A DNA stretch of 9,730 nt from Thiotrichales bacterium (GTDB taxonomy: Bacteria > Pseudomonadota > Gammaproteobacteria > UWMA-0217): contig JANTGD010000110.1 in NCBI GenBank assembly GCA_024763135.1, positions 1 to 9,730 on the forward strand, given 5' to 3'. This document shows, piece after piece, positions 1 through 5,948 of the stretch. The notes under the pieces were generated by a model. That model had not been told where the DNA came from. It saw only the letters and a list, made by a program, of their open reading frames with translations, and did no database searches. Every line of letters starts with the position of its first letter. Position 1 is the stretch's first letter. Position numbers and translations under genes: made by a program.

Positions 1-68
1 GCGCCCAACTGAGGTTTTTAGGTTGAATGTGGTTTTCTAGTACATTGCCCTCCACCCAGTCAGGTATC

Positions 69-80
69 ATGAACCCATGA
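69..80 (+). promoter_or_regulatory. Three-codon leader mini-ORF overlapping the kinase start
   Basis: ATG-AAC-CCA-TGA at 69-80 ends by overlapping the kinase start codon (ATGA at 77-80). The only Shine-Dalgarno-like bases, AGG at 62-64, are 4 nt from the mini-ORF ATG but 12 nt from the kinase ATG, so ribosomes might load on the mini-ORF and restart. This is read from the sequence only; the arrangement could be chance. The rest of bases 1-76 shows no gene and no convincing promoter. Confidence 0.25.
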
Positions 81-988
81 CCGCCATTCTTTGCACGGGC
101 ATTGCCACCCTCGATATTATCAATCGCGTCGACCACTATCCCCGGGAAGACGAGGAGCTGCGCGCCATTGCTCAAAGCCGTCGCACTGGGGGCAACGCCG
201 CGAATACTGCCCGGGTACTCGCCCAGCTGGAACACCCCACCAGTTTGTTGGCAGTATTTGCCGCTGATGCCGAAGGACGTTGGCTGCAACAGGATCTACA
301 CAGCCACGGTATTAAGCTCAACGCATCTCCGGTGCTCCAAGGCACAACCCCGACCTCCTATATTACGCTCAATGCACAAACGGGCTCCCGTACCATCGTG
401 CACTACCGCGATTTACCGGAGCTACCGGAGACGGCATTTGACGCCATCACTGTGTCCGCATTTGATTGGCTACACTTTGAAGGACGCAATCCGAGCGTTT
501 TAGCGTCTATGCTGCGGCAAGCACGCAGCCCGTATTCACAAACAAAGATTTCCTTAGAGGTGGAAAAACCCCGAGCTGGGATCGAGTCAGTCTTTGAACT
601 GGCGGATGTCCTGATGTTTTCAAAAGACTATGCGTTAAAATCTGGGTCAACCTCGGCAGCGCAACTCCTGCAAAATATCGCCGGCCAATATCCAGACAAG
701 CAAATGACATGCACCTGGGGTGACGGTGGTGCTTATTTTTATGCAGCCGGTGGCACGGTCGGACACATCGCTGCAAAACCCTGCCAAACCGTCGTCGAAA
801 CCCTTGCGGCTGGGGATACCTTCAACGCGGGTTTAATCCACCGCCTGAGCCAGGGTAAAGATCTGGCGGAGGCGGTAAACTTTGCCAGCGCCTTGGCGGC
901 CCGTAAAATCACCCAGGAAGGATTAGCGCAGCTGCAGGAGTGCAACGAACTATCGCGAGAAGAAGACCCTGGTTCAACAGCCTGTTAA
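77..988 (+). CDS. Ketohexokinase-like PfkB-family sugar kinase
   Basis: A 303-residue cytoplasmic kinase of the ribokinase/PfkB family, expected to phosphorylate a sugar with ATP. The family signatures are present: the N-terminal Gly-Gly-Asn sugar-binding motif (G38-G39-N40) and the C-terminal AAGDTFNAG motif with the catalytic base D247. Two internal motifs, FEGRN (134-138) and VEKPR (162-166), followed by an SKD motif, match what I recall of animal ketohexokinase (fructose to fructose 1-phosphate), so this subgroup is favoured over ribokinase or 6-phosphofructokinase-2. The usual GAGD is AAGD here. The start at 77 gives the normal short PfkB N-terminus before the first beta strand, although its ribosome binding site is poorly spaced. 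The exact substrate (fructose, another ketose or a modified sugar) is not shown by the sequence. The next gene on this strand is 269 bp away across a repeat element, so the two are probably not one tight operon. Confidence 0.85.
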   Translation: MTAILCTGIATLDIINRVDHYPREDEELRAIAQSRRTGGNAANTARVLAQLEHPTSLLAVFAADAEGRWLQQDLHSHGIKLNASPVLQGTTPTSYITLNAQTGSRTIVHYRDLPELPETAFDAITVSAFDWLHFEGRNPSVLASMLRQARSPYSQTKISLEVEKPRAGIESVFELADVLMFSKDYALKSGSTSAAQLLQNIAGQYPDKQMTCTWGDGGAYFYAAGGTVGHIAAKPCQTVVETLAAGDTFNAGLIHRLSQGKDLAEAVNFASALAARKITQEGLAQLQECNELSREEDPGSTAC

Positions 989-1119
989 GTTAGATTTTAT
1001 GTAACGACTCAGCGTATTCATCTTTTGCCCCATCTCGGCGTTATTTCCGTACTCGAATGCTCACATATTAACTATAGGAAGCCCTGAATAATTCATCCAT
1101 GAATAATCAAAGCACGGAA

Positions 1120-1142
1120 AAGATAAAATGCGATTTTATCTT
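1120..1142. repeat. Perfect AT-rich hairpin
   Basis: AAGATAAAAT (1120-1129), loop GCG, ATTTTATCTT (1133-1142): perfect 10-bp arms with a 3-nt loop, followed at once by a run of eight C (1143-1150). It is too AT-rich and lacks the T-tract of a classical terminator. It lies inside the putative MITE. Confidence 0.6.
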
Positions 1143-1150
1143 CCCCCCCC

Positions 1151-1180
1151 ATTTTCAATGGCTTATCAGCCATCGAAAAT
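1151..1180. repeat. Hairpin with 13-bp arms
   Basis: ATTTTCAATGGCT (1151-1163), loop TATC, AGCCATCGAAAAT (1168-1180): the arms pair at 12 of 13 positions. It is separated from the previous hairpin only by the C8 run. On the transcript it would form a stem just upstream of the 1258 gene; a regulatory role is possible but not shown. Confidence 0.6.
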
Positions 1181-1257
1181 GGAGACACATCCATGTGCTG
1201 CAGAAACTCTAAATTAATCAGAATTTCCTTAACTACTCGTCTGCTAAGATATTACTA

Positions 1258-2295
1258 ATGACAAGAACAGCTTCGATTTTCAGAGACACACACGCATTTG
1301 AGGAACGCTTCGAGCATCATCTCGCAGAGATGCTGGTGCCCGATGCATTGGGTGCATTTATTCTTGTGTTAGCCAACAGCATGCAGGATCACTCGCTGGC
1401 GCAGCAGCTTCGAGCGCACCTCGAACAAGCCTGGGCAGCGTTAATCGAGGCTGATTGCACTGGTCAATTAAATGGTCCGCCGGACGATCTTGCGGTCTTC
1501 CAAAAATTAGCAGCACGCGGTTTGGATGCCACAATGCTCTGGGAATTTCGTGAGCTGCCGCCCTGGCGCCTGGTATTTAATCCACTGCGCGCACTCCGCC
1601 CAGCGCGCGCATCGCGGGACCGCTTCGAAAGTCTTCAGCGGCCTTTCGATCCTGCGTCATTTCACTTCGATAAAGCATTCCTGCGGGCAGAGATACTGTC
1701 TGAAGAATATATTTTCGGCGTCAATCTTCGCTTGATGTACCACAAATTTCCCTTTGCGCCATTTCATCTGCTGATCGTCCCCGAAGCAAGCGCACATAAA
1801 AACCAGTATTTAGACCGAGACACCCATGCTTTATTTTGGCGGCTTACTGAACAGATCGGCGCCAGACTCGACGGTTGGGGCCTCGCGTACAATAGCCTCG
1901 GCGCTGGCGCATCAATCAACCACCTCCATGCGCACAGCTTTTTGCGCAGCACGCCTTTACCCGTAGAGCTGCCCCAATGGCAGCACAATGGCGGTGCATC
2001 GGCCTACCCGGTCGGGGTGATCTGCCCCAGCGATTGTGACACTGCCTGGCGGACAATCGAGCACCTGCAATCTGGCAACCAGCCATTTAATCTCCTGTTT
2101 CGTCCCGGACGCACTTATATTCTTCCCCGCAGGCCGCAGGGTACCGAAAACCTAGCCGCATGGCTTGCCAGCGCCGGCTGGTACGAACTATCCGGTGAAT
2201 TCAACCTGTACGATCGCCAATTGTTTGATAGCCTGCAAGCTGATCAAATCACGCATAATCTTGCCACTTTTATGCCACCGTCACAGACAAGCTAA
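1258..2295 (+). CDS. HIT/GalT-superfamily nucleotidyltransferase or phosphorylase-like protein
   Basis: A 345-residue protein whose central block resembles the histidine-triad/GalT/Ap4A-phosphorylase fold. MYHKFPFAPFHLLIVPE (160-176) reads as the typical strand-and-Pro segment in which nucleotide hydrolases and phosphorylases of this superfamily carry 'FPF.P.HLL..P'. N-H-L-H-A-H-S-F places the active-site triad at H222, H224 and H226; the central His would be the nucleophile that forms a nucleotidyl intermediate. A conserved-looking NLLFRPGRTYILPRR follows at 278-292. The final histidine gives the hydrolase-like H-x-H-x-H pattern rather than the H-x-H-x-Q of GalT, Ap4A phosphorylase and GDP-galactose phosphorylase, while the length (345) is that of the larger phosphorylases. 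The substrate is unknown; dinucleoside polyphosphates or NDP-sugars are family-based guesses. The start has only a weak ribosome binding site. No signal peptide or membrane segment is visible. The gene sits between two MITE-like elements and converges with the large minus-strand cluster. Confidence 0.7.
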   Translation: MTRTASIFRDTHAFEERFEHHLAEMLVPDALGAFILVLANSMQDHSLAQQLRAHLEQAWAALIEADCTGQLNGPPDDLAVFQKLAARGLDATMLWEFRELPPWRLVFNPLRALRPARASRDRFESLQRPFDPASFHFDKAFLRAEILSEEYIFGVNLRLMYHKFPFAPFHLLIVPEASAHKNQYLDRDTHALFWRLTEQIGARLDGWGLAYNSLGAGASINHLHAHSFLRSTPLPVELPQWQHNGGASAYPVGVICPSDCDTAWRTIEHLQSGNQPFNLLFRPGRTYILPRRPQGTENLAAWLASAGWYELSGEFNLYDRQLFDSLQADQITHNLATFMPPSQTS

Positions 2296-2335
2296 GCGCC
2301 ATGTGATTTGGGGATTGGAAATCGATAGTTTCTAA

Positions 2336-2495
2336 GGAAGCTCTGATCAATTCGTAACACGGCATCTTGCGGCGGAAAATCGCCCACTTCTGCGTTGCGG
2401 ATCTTCGCAATAGCCAGCAATTACCTGCGTTCCGTGCCTTGTACTGGACGATTTTTCACCACAATCTGCTCGCGCCAGAATGAATCAGAGCTTCC
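2336..2495. mobile_element. Putative MITE-like palindromic element, copy 2
   Basis: A 160-bp non-coding block with perfect 12-bp terminal inverted repeats, GGAAGCTCTGAT (2336-2347) and ATCAGAGCTTCC (2484-2495). The symmetry continues inward without gaps: about 35 of 51 positions pair between 2336-2386 and 2445-2495. It is flanked by the direct repeat CTAA (2332-2335 and 2496-2499), which looks like a 4-bp target-site duplication. A GGAAG terminus and a YTAR-type duplication fit what I recall of IS5-group transposons, so a non-autonomous derivative of such an element is plausible. It lies between convergent genes and as RNA would fold into a long hairpin on either strand, so it may also serve as a two-way transcription barrier. 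The rest of the 2296-2538 gap holds only the short direct repeat listed next. Confidence 0.65.
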
Positions 2496-2505
2496 CTAAC
2501 AGACT

Positions 2506-2534
2506 ACTGGATTGTAAAAAAACTGGGATTGTAA
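2506..2534. repeat. Short direct repeat near the end of the minus-strand cluster
   Basis: ACTGGATTGTAA (2506-2517) and ACTGGGATTGTAA (2522-2534) differ by one inserted G and start 16 bp apart. The seven-A run at 2516-2522 would be a U-tract on the minus-strand transcript, just past the last gene's stop codon, but no adjacent hairpin precedes it, so a terminator is not claimed. Confidence 0.5.
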
Positions 2535-2538
2535 TTTG

Positions 2539-3000
2539 CTAAAACGCGAGACGATTGATCAAGCTTTGATCGTGAAATTCACAGGCCTGCAGGTCGACGA
2601 CCCCCCGCGGCTGGATCGGCACATCCTGAATGAAAATAGCAATCGGCAGGACCACCCAATGGTTTCTGGGTGTTTGCAGGAATTCTCGCAGCCATGCACG
2701 CCGCTCACCTACGGCCTTGGTGGCCAATAACGCTTCTGCATTGAAAACCAACAGCGGCTGTTGATCTGCATGCGCCACAATAAAATCACTCAATTCCTCA
2801 AGCGAGGTGGTATGCGCCAGGCGTTGCTTCTCGCGCATAACTTCCTGACGAAAATCTTTGAACTGACAGCCTATGTGATGTGCGATTGCGCGCGCAATAT
2901 CGGGGCGATATTCGGGCATGAGTGCAACGAGACCGCGCGGCGCGTCGCAGGCTGATATCATCTGATCGATTTGCTGTTGCCACGTGCTTGATGAGTGCAT
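2539..3000 (-). CDS. Unrecognised small protein, last gene of the respiratory cluster
   Basis: A 153-residue protein starting MHSSSTWQQQIDQM and ending INRLAF. I do not recognise the family. It is soluble-looking, with no signal peptide, membrane span or cysteine cluster, and reads as alternating helices and strands: a hydrophobic stretch LVALMPEY near residue 24, PLLVFNAEALLA near 83 and WVVLPIAIFIQDVP near 116. That layout would suit an alpha/beta nucleotide-binding-like or regulatory fold, but no P-loop is visible. The ATG at 3000 was chosen because it lies 5 nt after the ferredoxin stop codon, an arrangement typical of translational coupling; the frame is open further upstream, but that would overlap the ferredoxin gene by over 100 bp. 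Its consistent strand and spacing suggest a role tied to maturation or regulation of the oxidoreductase, by context only. Confidence 0.6.
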   Translation of the reverse strand: MHSSSTWQQQIDQMISACDAPRGLVALMPEYRPDIARAIAHHIGCQFKDFRQEVMREKQRLAHTTSLEELSDFIVAHADQQPLLVFNAEALLATKAVGERRAWLREFLQTPRNHWVVLPIAIFIQDVPIQPRGVVDLQACEFHDQSLINRLAF

Positions 3001-3005
3001 GCCTG

Positions 3006-4079
3006 TTAATCCAAAACTTGATAGAGATTTTTGCGATGGGGGACGCGCTCGCAAATATGACAGAGGTCCGACTGCCGCGTTTCGCGTCGAGGACGGTGCA
3101 TTTCGATACCACAATGCCGGCAGCGAGAAACCTCCAAAAGGACCTCTGACCGATACTGGGGCGCCATCGCAGCGATCATCACTGCGTCGGCATCACAAAC
3201 CGCCACGCATATTTCGCAGCCCGTACATTTTTCCACCTTTAAAGAATATTTGGCCTCGCCCTCCTGATGGACGAATTCGATCACCCCATGCGGGCAGGCT
3301 CTCAGGCACGCGTCGCATCCGGTACAACGCGTCTCATCCAGCTTAGGCACAAACGGCCAGCGCGCCTGCGGATTTGTCGTCGGGGGCAGTAACGCACCCA
3401 CGGCGACAAATGTTGGATCAGCGACATCCAGCCCGCGCGCGCTCAGACCCTGTTTCATCGCCTCAGCCACCGCGTGACGGAAAAAATTACGCCGATTCAA
3501 TGGTGGAACACCGGAGCCGGGGGAAATTTTTTCTTTGATCCCCAGCCAATGCGCGGCATCCGTTGCCTGGTGCCTAAGGGGTGGACAATCACGATCACGC
3601 AACAATTGATTGAGCTCAGCGACTGTCTGCTCGATACCTTGCCCATACTGCGCGCGCTCGCAGCCTGCACATTTTCCACTGAGCGTAAAAAGATACCGGC
3701 TTCCCTGCCGATAGAGTTTGAGGACATCATGAAGCCCCAGTCCGTGCAGACAGGGTATCACTGCCTCTTCCCCCGACGTCAGCCCCGCTTTTTCGCAGGC
3801 AGCTACAGTAATCCCTCGCTGTTGCCATTGCCCCACGCTCAGCTCGTATTCATGGGAGATGGCCTGCTCGGGACACACCGCAGCGCAAATACCGCAACCA
3901 TCGCAGCGATCAGCAACAATGCCAAGCTGCTCATCATCAATTACCCACGCCTGCTGTGGGCACGCGACCACACAGCTACGGCAGTGACTGTTTTCTATGT
4001 GGCTATGGACACACTGTTCACCACTGACCTCAGGTAAGCGCAGTGTGTCCGTAGCTTCTCTGACGAGTTCGTCGAGCAC
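3006..4079 (-). CDS. Large multi-cluster 4Fe-4S ferredoxin-type protein
   Basis: A 357-residue protein, probably cytoplasmic since no Tat or Sec signal is visible. It has two ferredoxin halves. The N-terminal half carries C23, C33-x2-C36-x3-C40-Pro and a classic C59-x2-C62-x2-C65-x3-C69-Pro. The C-terminal half carries C252/C255/C258/C262-Pro and C285/C288/C291/C295. Together these predict up to four [4Fe-4S] clusters. Between the halves lies a segment with further cysteines (C95, C110 in IPCLHGLGLHD, and CAGC at 137-140), then an NRRNFFR motif (196-201) of the kind seen at the head of NapF-like ferredoxins. The tail has two more CxxC pairs (C320/C323 and C340/C343), possibly a metal-binding ribbon. 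The start is GTG at 4077-4079 with no clear ribosome binding site, 15 bp after the cytochrome stop, suggesting coupled translation. Proteins of this type accompany DMSO-reductase-family operons and may supply electrons or help cofactor loading; the role here is inferred. Confidence 0.75.
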   Translation of the reverse strand: MLDELVREATDTLRLPEVSGEQCVHSHIENSHCRSCVVACPQQAWVIDDEQLGIVADRCDGCGICAAVCPEQAISHEYELSVGQWQQRGITVAACEKAGLTSGEEAVIPCLHGLGLHDVLKLYRQGSRYLFTLSGKCAGCERAQYGQGIEQTVAELNQLLRDRDCPPLRHQATDAAHWLGIKEKISPGSGVPPLNRRNFFRHAVAEAMKQGLSARGLDVADPTFVAVGALLPPTTNPQARWPFVPKLDETRCTGCDACLRACPHGVIEFVHQEGEAKYSLKVEKCTGCEICVAVCDADAVMIAAMAPQYRSEVLLEVSRCRHCGIEMHRPRRETRQSDLCHICERVPHRKNLYQVLD

Positions 4080-4094
4080 TGGATGGGGCGCTGT

Positions 4095-4409
4095 TTATTG
4101 TGACAGCACCCAGGCAGCAAGCTGCTTGAGGTCATCATCATTGAGTGTAGGCTGAGGCGGCATGGGAATACCTCCCCATTTACCAGACCCCCCATTTTTA
4201 ATCGATGTCATGATTGTCGCTTCTGCATCCGCCTGATCTTTATATTTCGCCGCAACCTCTGTATACGCAGGACCAATTTTTTTGGTCTTCACATCATGGC
4301 AGGCCAAGCACCCCTTGGCTTGTGCTAACTCGGTGCCATCTGCCCATACATTGCCTGCATAAACACAGACACCAAGCATGAGCACAGGGATAACAAATCT
4401 GGATTTCAT
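4095..4409 (-). CDS. Class I c-type cytochrome, c551-like
   Basis: A 104-residue periplasmic electron carrier. A Sec signal peptide covers about residues 1-23 (cleavage expected after VWA), leaving a mature protein of about 81 residues, the usual size of cytochrome c551/c8. Haem is attached at C34-L-A-C37-H38, with H38 as proximal ligand; M83 in GGIPMPPQP is the likely distal ligand. KIGPAY (44-49) and the C-terminal LKQLAAWVLS helix are typical of the class. The start is supported by GAGGAG about 9 nt upstream. It lies 68 bp after the chaperone gene, the widest gap within this part of the cluster, and may be the soluble partner carrying electrons to or from the cluster's pentaheme cytochrome and molybdoenzyme. 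Confidence 0.9.
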   Translation of the reverse strand: MKSRFVIPVLMLGVCVYAGNVWADGTELAQAKGCLACHDVKTKKIGPAYTEVAAKYKDQADAEATIMTSIKNGGSGKWGGIPMPPQPTLNDDDLKQLAAWVLSQ

Positions 4410-4422
4410 TTCGCGTACTCCT

Positions 4423-4440
4423 CATTAATTAAAGTTAATG
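4423..4440. promoter_or_regulatory. AT-rich inverted repeat upstream of the c551-like gene
   Basis: CATTAA (4423-4428) and TTAATG (4435-4440) form a symmetric site with a 6-bp spacer, just upstream of the cytochrome ribosome binding site. It could be an operator giving the cytochrome its own control, but it does not match the TTGAT-N4-ATCAA consensus of FNR/ANR and may be chance. Confidence 0.2.
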
Positions 4441-4477
4441 ACTCAATACCAAGACCACGATTGTGACAAGGATGTTA

Positions 4478-5251
4478 CTACCAGGAGGCTTCTGCCCCGG
4501 GGATGAATTTTACGGGAACTGCTTCTATCCGCTCGGGCTTCATTCGTGCGTCGATTTGTTCCTGCGTTGGCCGAGGTTGGTCAAGTACTGCGGCCAACAA
4601 ATCACGAAAGGTTTCCGTGTAAAAGTCCGTTAGCAAAGCCAGACCCCCATAGAACGGCGTTTCACAGCGGGATGCCACCCGCGTTGCGAAACTATTCAGC
4701 CAGCGCAGTAAGTGCTCATCTAAAAACGTAGCAATCGTTTCCAGATGCTCCGGTGCGTTCTCGAGCGACAGCAGATAGGCGATAAACTGCAGCTGGGTCA
4801 CCAAATGATCATCGGCACGTTCACGCCAGTTCTCTACCGCCAAGTCGAAACGCTGATACAGCTTGCGCACCTGAAACATGGGTTCCTGCCAAGCCAAGTG
4901 ATCTTCGTCGATCCAAAAGGATTCCTGGGGGGATGCGCTACAATAGTTATTGAGGTAAATAGAAGCGTAATCTGCTGCAAGCTCCTGCAATAGCGTTTCC
5001 GGCAGATCACGCGGCCATCCCTGAATATCCTGCAGGAGCATTTCCTGTATTTCTGTCGCCCTATCTTGTTTGAGATGCAATCCAAGACTCATCGGGAACT
5101 GGAGCGCACGAATTTCCGCGGCGGTCCTGGCGTCCAGCTCCTTATTGTGCAGAGTCGCGAGCAGGGTAAAGTCGTGCGCGGCCGCTAAACACAATTCATC
5201 GATAAAGGGATGCGCGTCCAGCACCTCGGAAGACAGGCTGCTAGCAGTCAT
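4478..5251 (-). CDS. TorD-family molybdoenzyme maturation chaperone
   Basis: A 257-residue, helix-rich cytoplasmic protein of the TorD/DmsD family, which binds the Tat signal and apo-form of DMSO-reductase-type catalytic subunits until the molybdopterin cofactor is inserted. Family features are W142-x5-D-D148-H149 followed by a hydrophobic helix, and FLDEHLLRWLNSF (177-188) with H180 and W184. It is longer than the roughly 200 residues common in the family; the extra length is split between an N-terminal segment and a charged C-terminal tail after about residue 225. Its start overlaps the stop of the ferredoxin subunit (ATGA at 5248-5251), with AAGGAG upstream. The client is almost certainly the molybdoenzyme two genes before it. 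Confidence 0.88.
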   Translation of the reverse strand: MTASSLSSEVLDAHPFIDELCLAAAHDFTLLATLHNKELDARTAAEIRALQFPMSLGLHLKQDRATEIQEMLLQDIQGWPRDLPETLLQELAADYASIYLNNYCSASPQESFWIDEDHLAWQEPMFQVRKLYQRFDLAVENWRERADDHLVTQLQFIAYLLSLENAPEHLETIATFLDEHLLRWLNSFATRVASRCETPFYGGLALLTDFYTETFRDLLAAVLDQPRPTQEQIDARMKPERIEAVPVKFIPGAEASW

Positions 5252-5937
5252 GATTTTTTCTCCTTGGCACTGCTTTCAACGACTCCTTTACTGCTAGGTA
5301 CGAAAACAATCGAAGGCTTGGTCAAACTTGGATCCGTAAAATTCTTAACTTGCCTGACCACCTTGTCGTTCGGCCCAACCGCTTTGGTCTTATAGGTGCC
5401 CTCGCGGAGTTCATCGATGGGACCAATATCCAAAACGCGCATCATGCAGGCCATGACACAATAGGGTTTGCGCCCAGCTTCAATTTCATCCACACACATA
5501 TTGCATTTTTTGACCACCTGCGCCTCAGGGTCGAACTGAGGGGCGCCGTAGGGACAAGTCGCTTCACAACGTCGGCAGCCGATGCACAGAGTTGAATCGA
5601 TGTCTACGATGCCATCTTTTTTGCGCTTAAAAATCGCCCCGGTCGGACAGGCTGGCAAACATGCAGGTTCAGCACAATGATTGCAGGACATATTCACCTT
5701 ATAGGCATACACATCCGGAAAGGTGCCGCCCTCGACGTAGGCGACACGCCGGAATCGAGGACCGGGGGGCAACCCATTTTTGTCCTTACAGGCCATCTCG
5801 CACGCGCGGCAGCCAATACAGTCAACATTATTGTGTACAAAACCAAGCTGCATTTCCGGCACCACAGGAGTATAGACCTCCTTTTTCCGCCGCTTAACAG
5901 CTGCTTTGATCTTCGCTTTATCGATCTCTTGAGCCAT
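5248..5937 (-). CDS. DmsB-like four-cluster ferredoxin subunit of the molybdoenzyme
   Basis: A 229-residue electron-transfer subunit that should dock on the catalytic subunit and carry electrons between its N-terminal cluster and external cytochromes. Four complete cysteine sets are visible: C40/C43/C46/C50, C85/C88/C93/C97, C118/C121/C124/C128 and C145/C148/C160/C164, the arrangement of the DmsB/NrfC/PhsB family and enough for four [4Fe-4S] clusters. There is no signal peptide of its own, so it would be exported by the Tat system bound to the catalytic subunit. The first 20 residues are unusually lysine-rich (KIKAAVKRRKKE). A perfect AGGAGGT lies 7 nt before the start, only 11 bp after the catalytic gene, predicting strong, coupled expression. 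Some family members pair with a NrfD/DmsC membrane anchor, but none is present here. Confidence 0.9.
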   Translation of the reverse strand: MAQEIDKAKIKAAVKRRKKEVYTPVVPEMQLGFVHNNVDCIGCRACEMACKDKNGLPPGPRFRRVAYVEGGTFPDVYAYKVNMSCNHCAEPACLPACPTGAIFKRKKDGIVDIDSTLCIGCRRCEATCPYGAPQFDPEAQVVKKCNMCVDEIEAGRKPYCVMACMMRVLDIGPIDELREGTYKTKAVGPNDKVVRQVKNFTDPSLTKPSIVFVPSSKGVVESSAKEKKS

Positions 5938-5948
5938 GCTGATACCTC

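Larger units (their letters stand above)
1077..1228. mobile_element. Putative MITE-like element, copy 1
   Basis: This 152-bp non-coding block begins GGAAGCCCTGAATAATTC (1077-1094) and ends AATCAGAATTTCC (1216-1228). Each end matches the corresponding end of the block at 2336-2495: 15 of 18 bases on the left, and 15 of 18 on the right when the next five bases are included. The ends are imperfect inverted repeats of each other. The interior holds three hairpins (ATTCAT-CC-ATGAAT at 1091-1104, plus 1120-1142 and 1151-1180) and no open reading frame. Flanking bases (TATA left, TTAA right) are not an intact duplication, so this copy looks older or decayed. Membership of a transposase-driven family is inferred; no transposase is in the window. 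Bases 989-1076 hold no gene that I can see. Confidence 0.5.

Noticed and set aside
1011..1076. A third repeat-element fragment left of copy 1
   Set aside because: The stretch with TTATTTCCGTACTCGAATG looks repeat-like to me, but nothing else in the window matches it, so it cannot be supported here.
2511..2534. Intrinsic terminator at the end of the minus-strand cluster
   Set aside because: The U-tract is present but no stem directly precedes it; the symmetric structure lies further downstream in the palindromic element.
3001..3114. N-terminal extension of the 2539-3000 protein to 3114
   Set aside because: It would overlap the 3' end of the ferredoxin gene by over 100 bp in another frame, and the extra residues look like an out-of-frame reading; the ATG at 3000 fits the operon spacing.
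3474..4037. Plus-strand open frame of 187 codons
   Set aside because: It is antisense to the multi-cluster ferredoxin gene, whose cysteine motifs are intact across the region.
4410..4477. Separate FNR-type promoter for the c551-like gene
   Set aside because: TTGAG-TCAT-TAAAC-like bases only loosely resemble an FNR half-site, and the best -35/-10 pairing has a poor -10, so no promoter is called.
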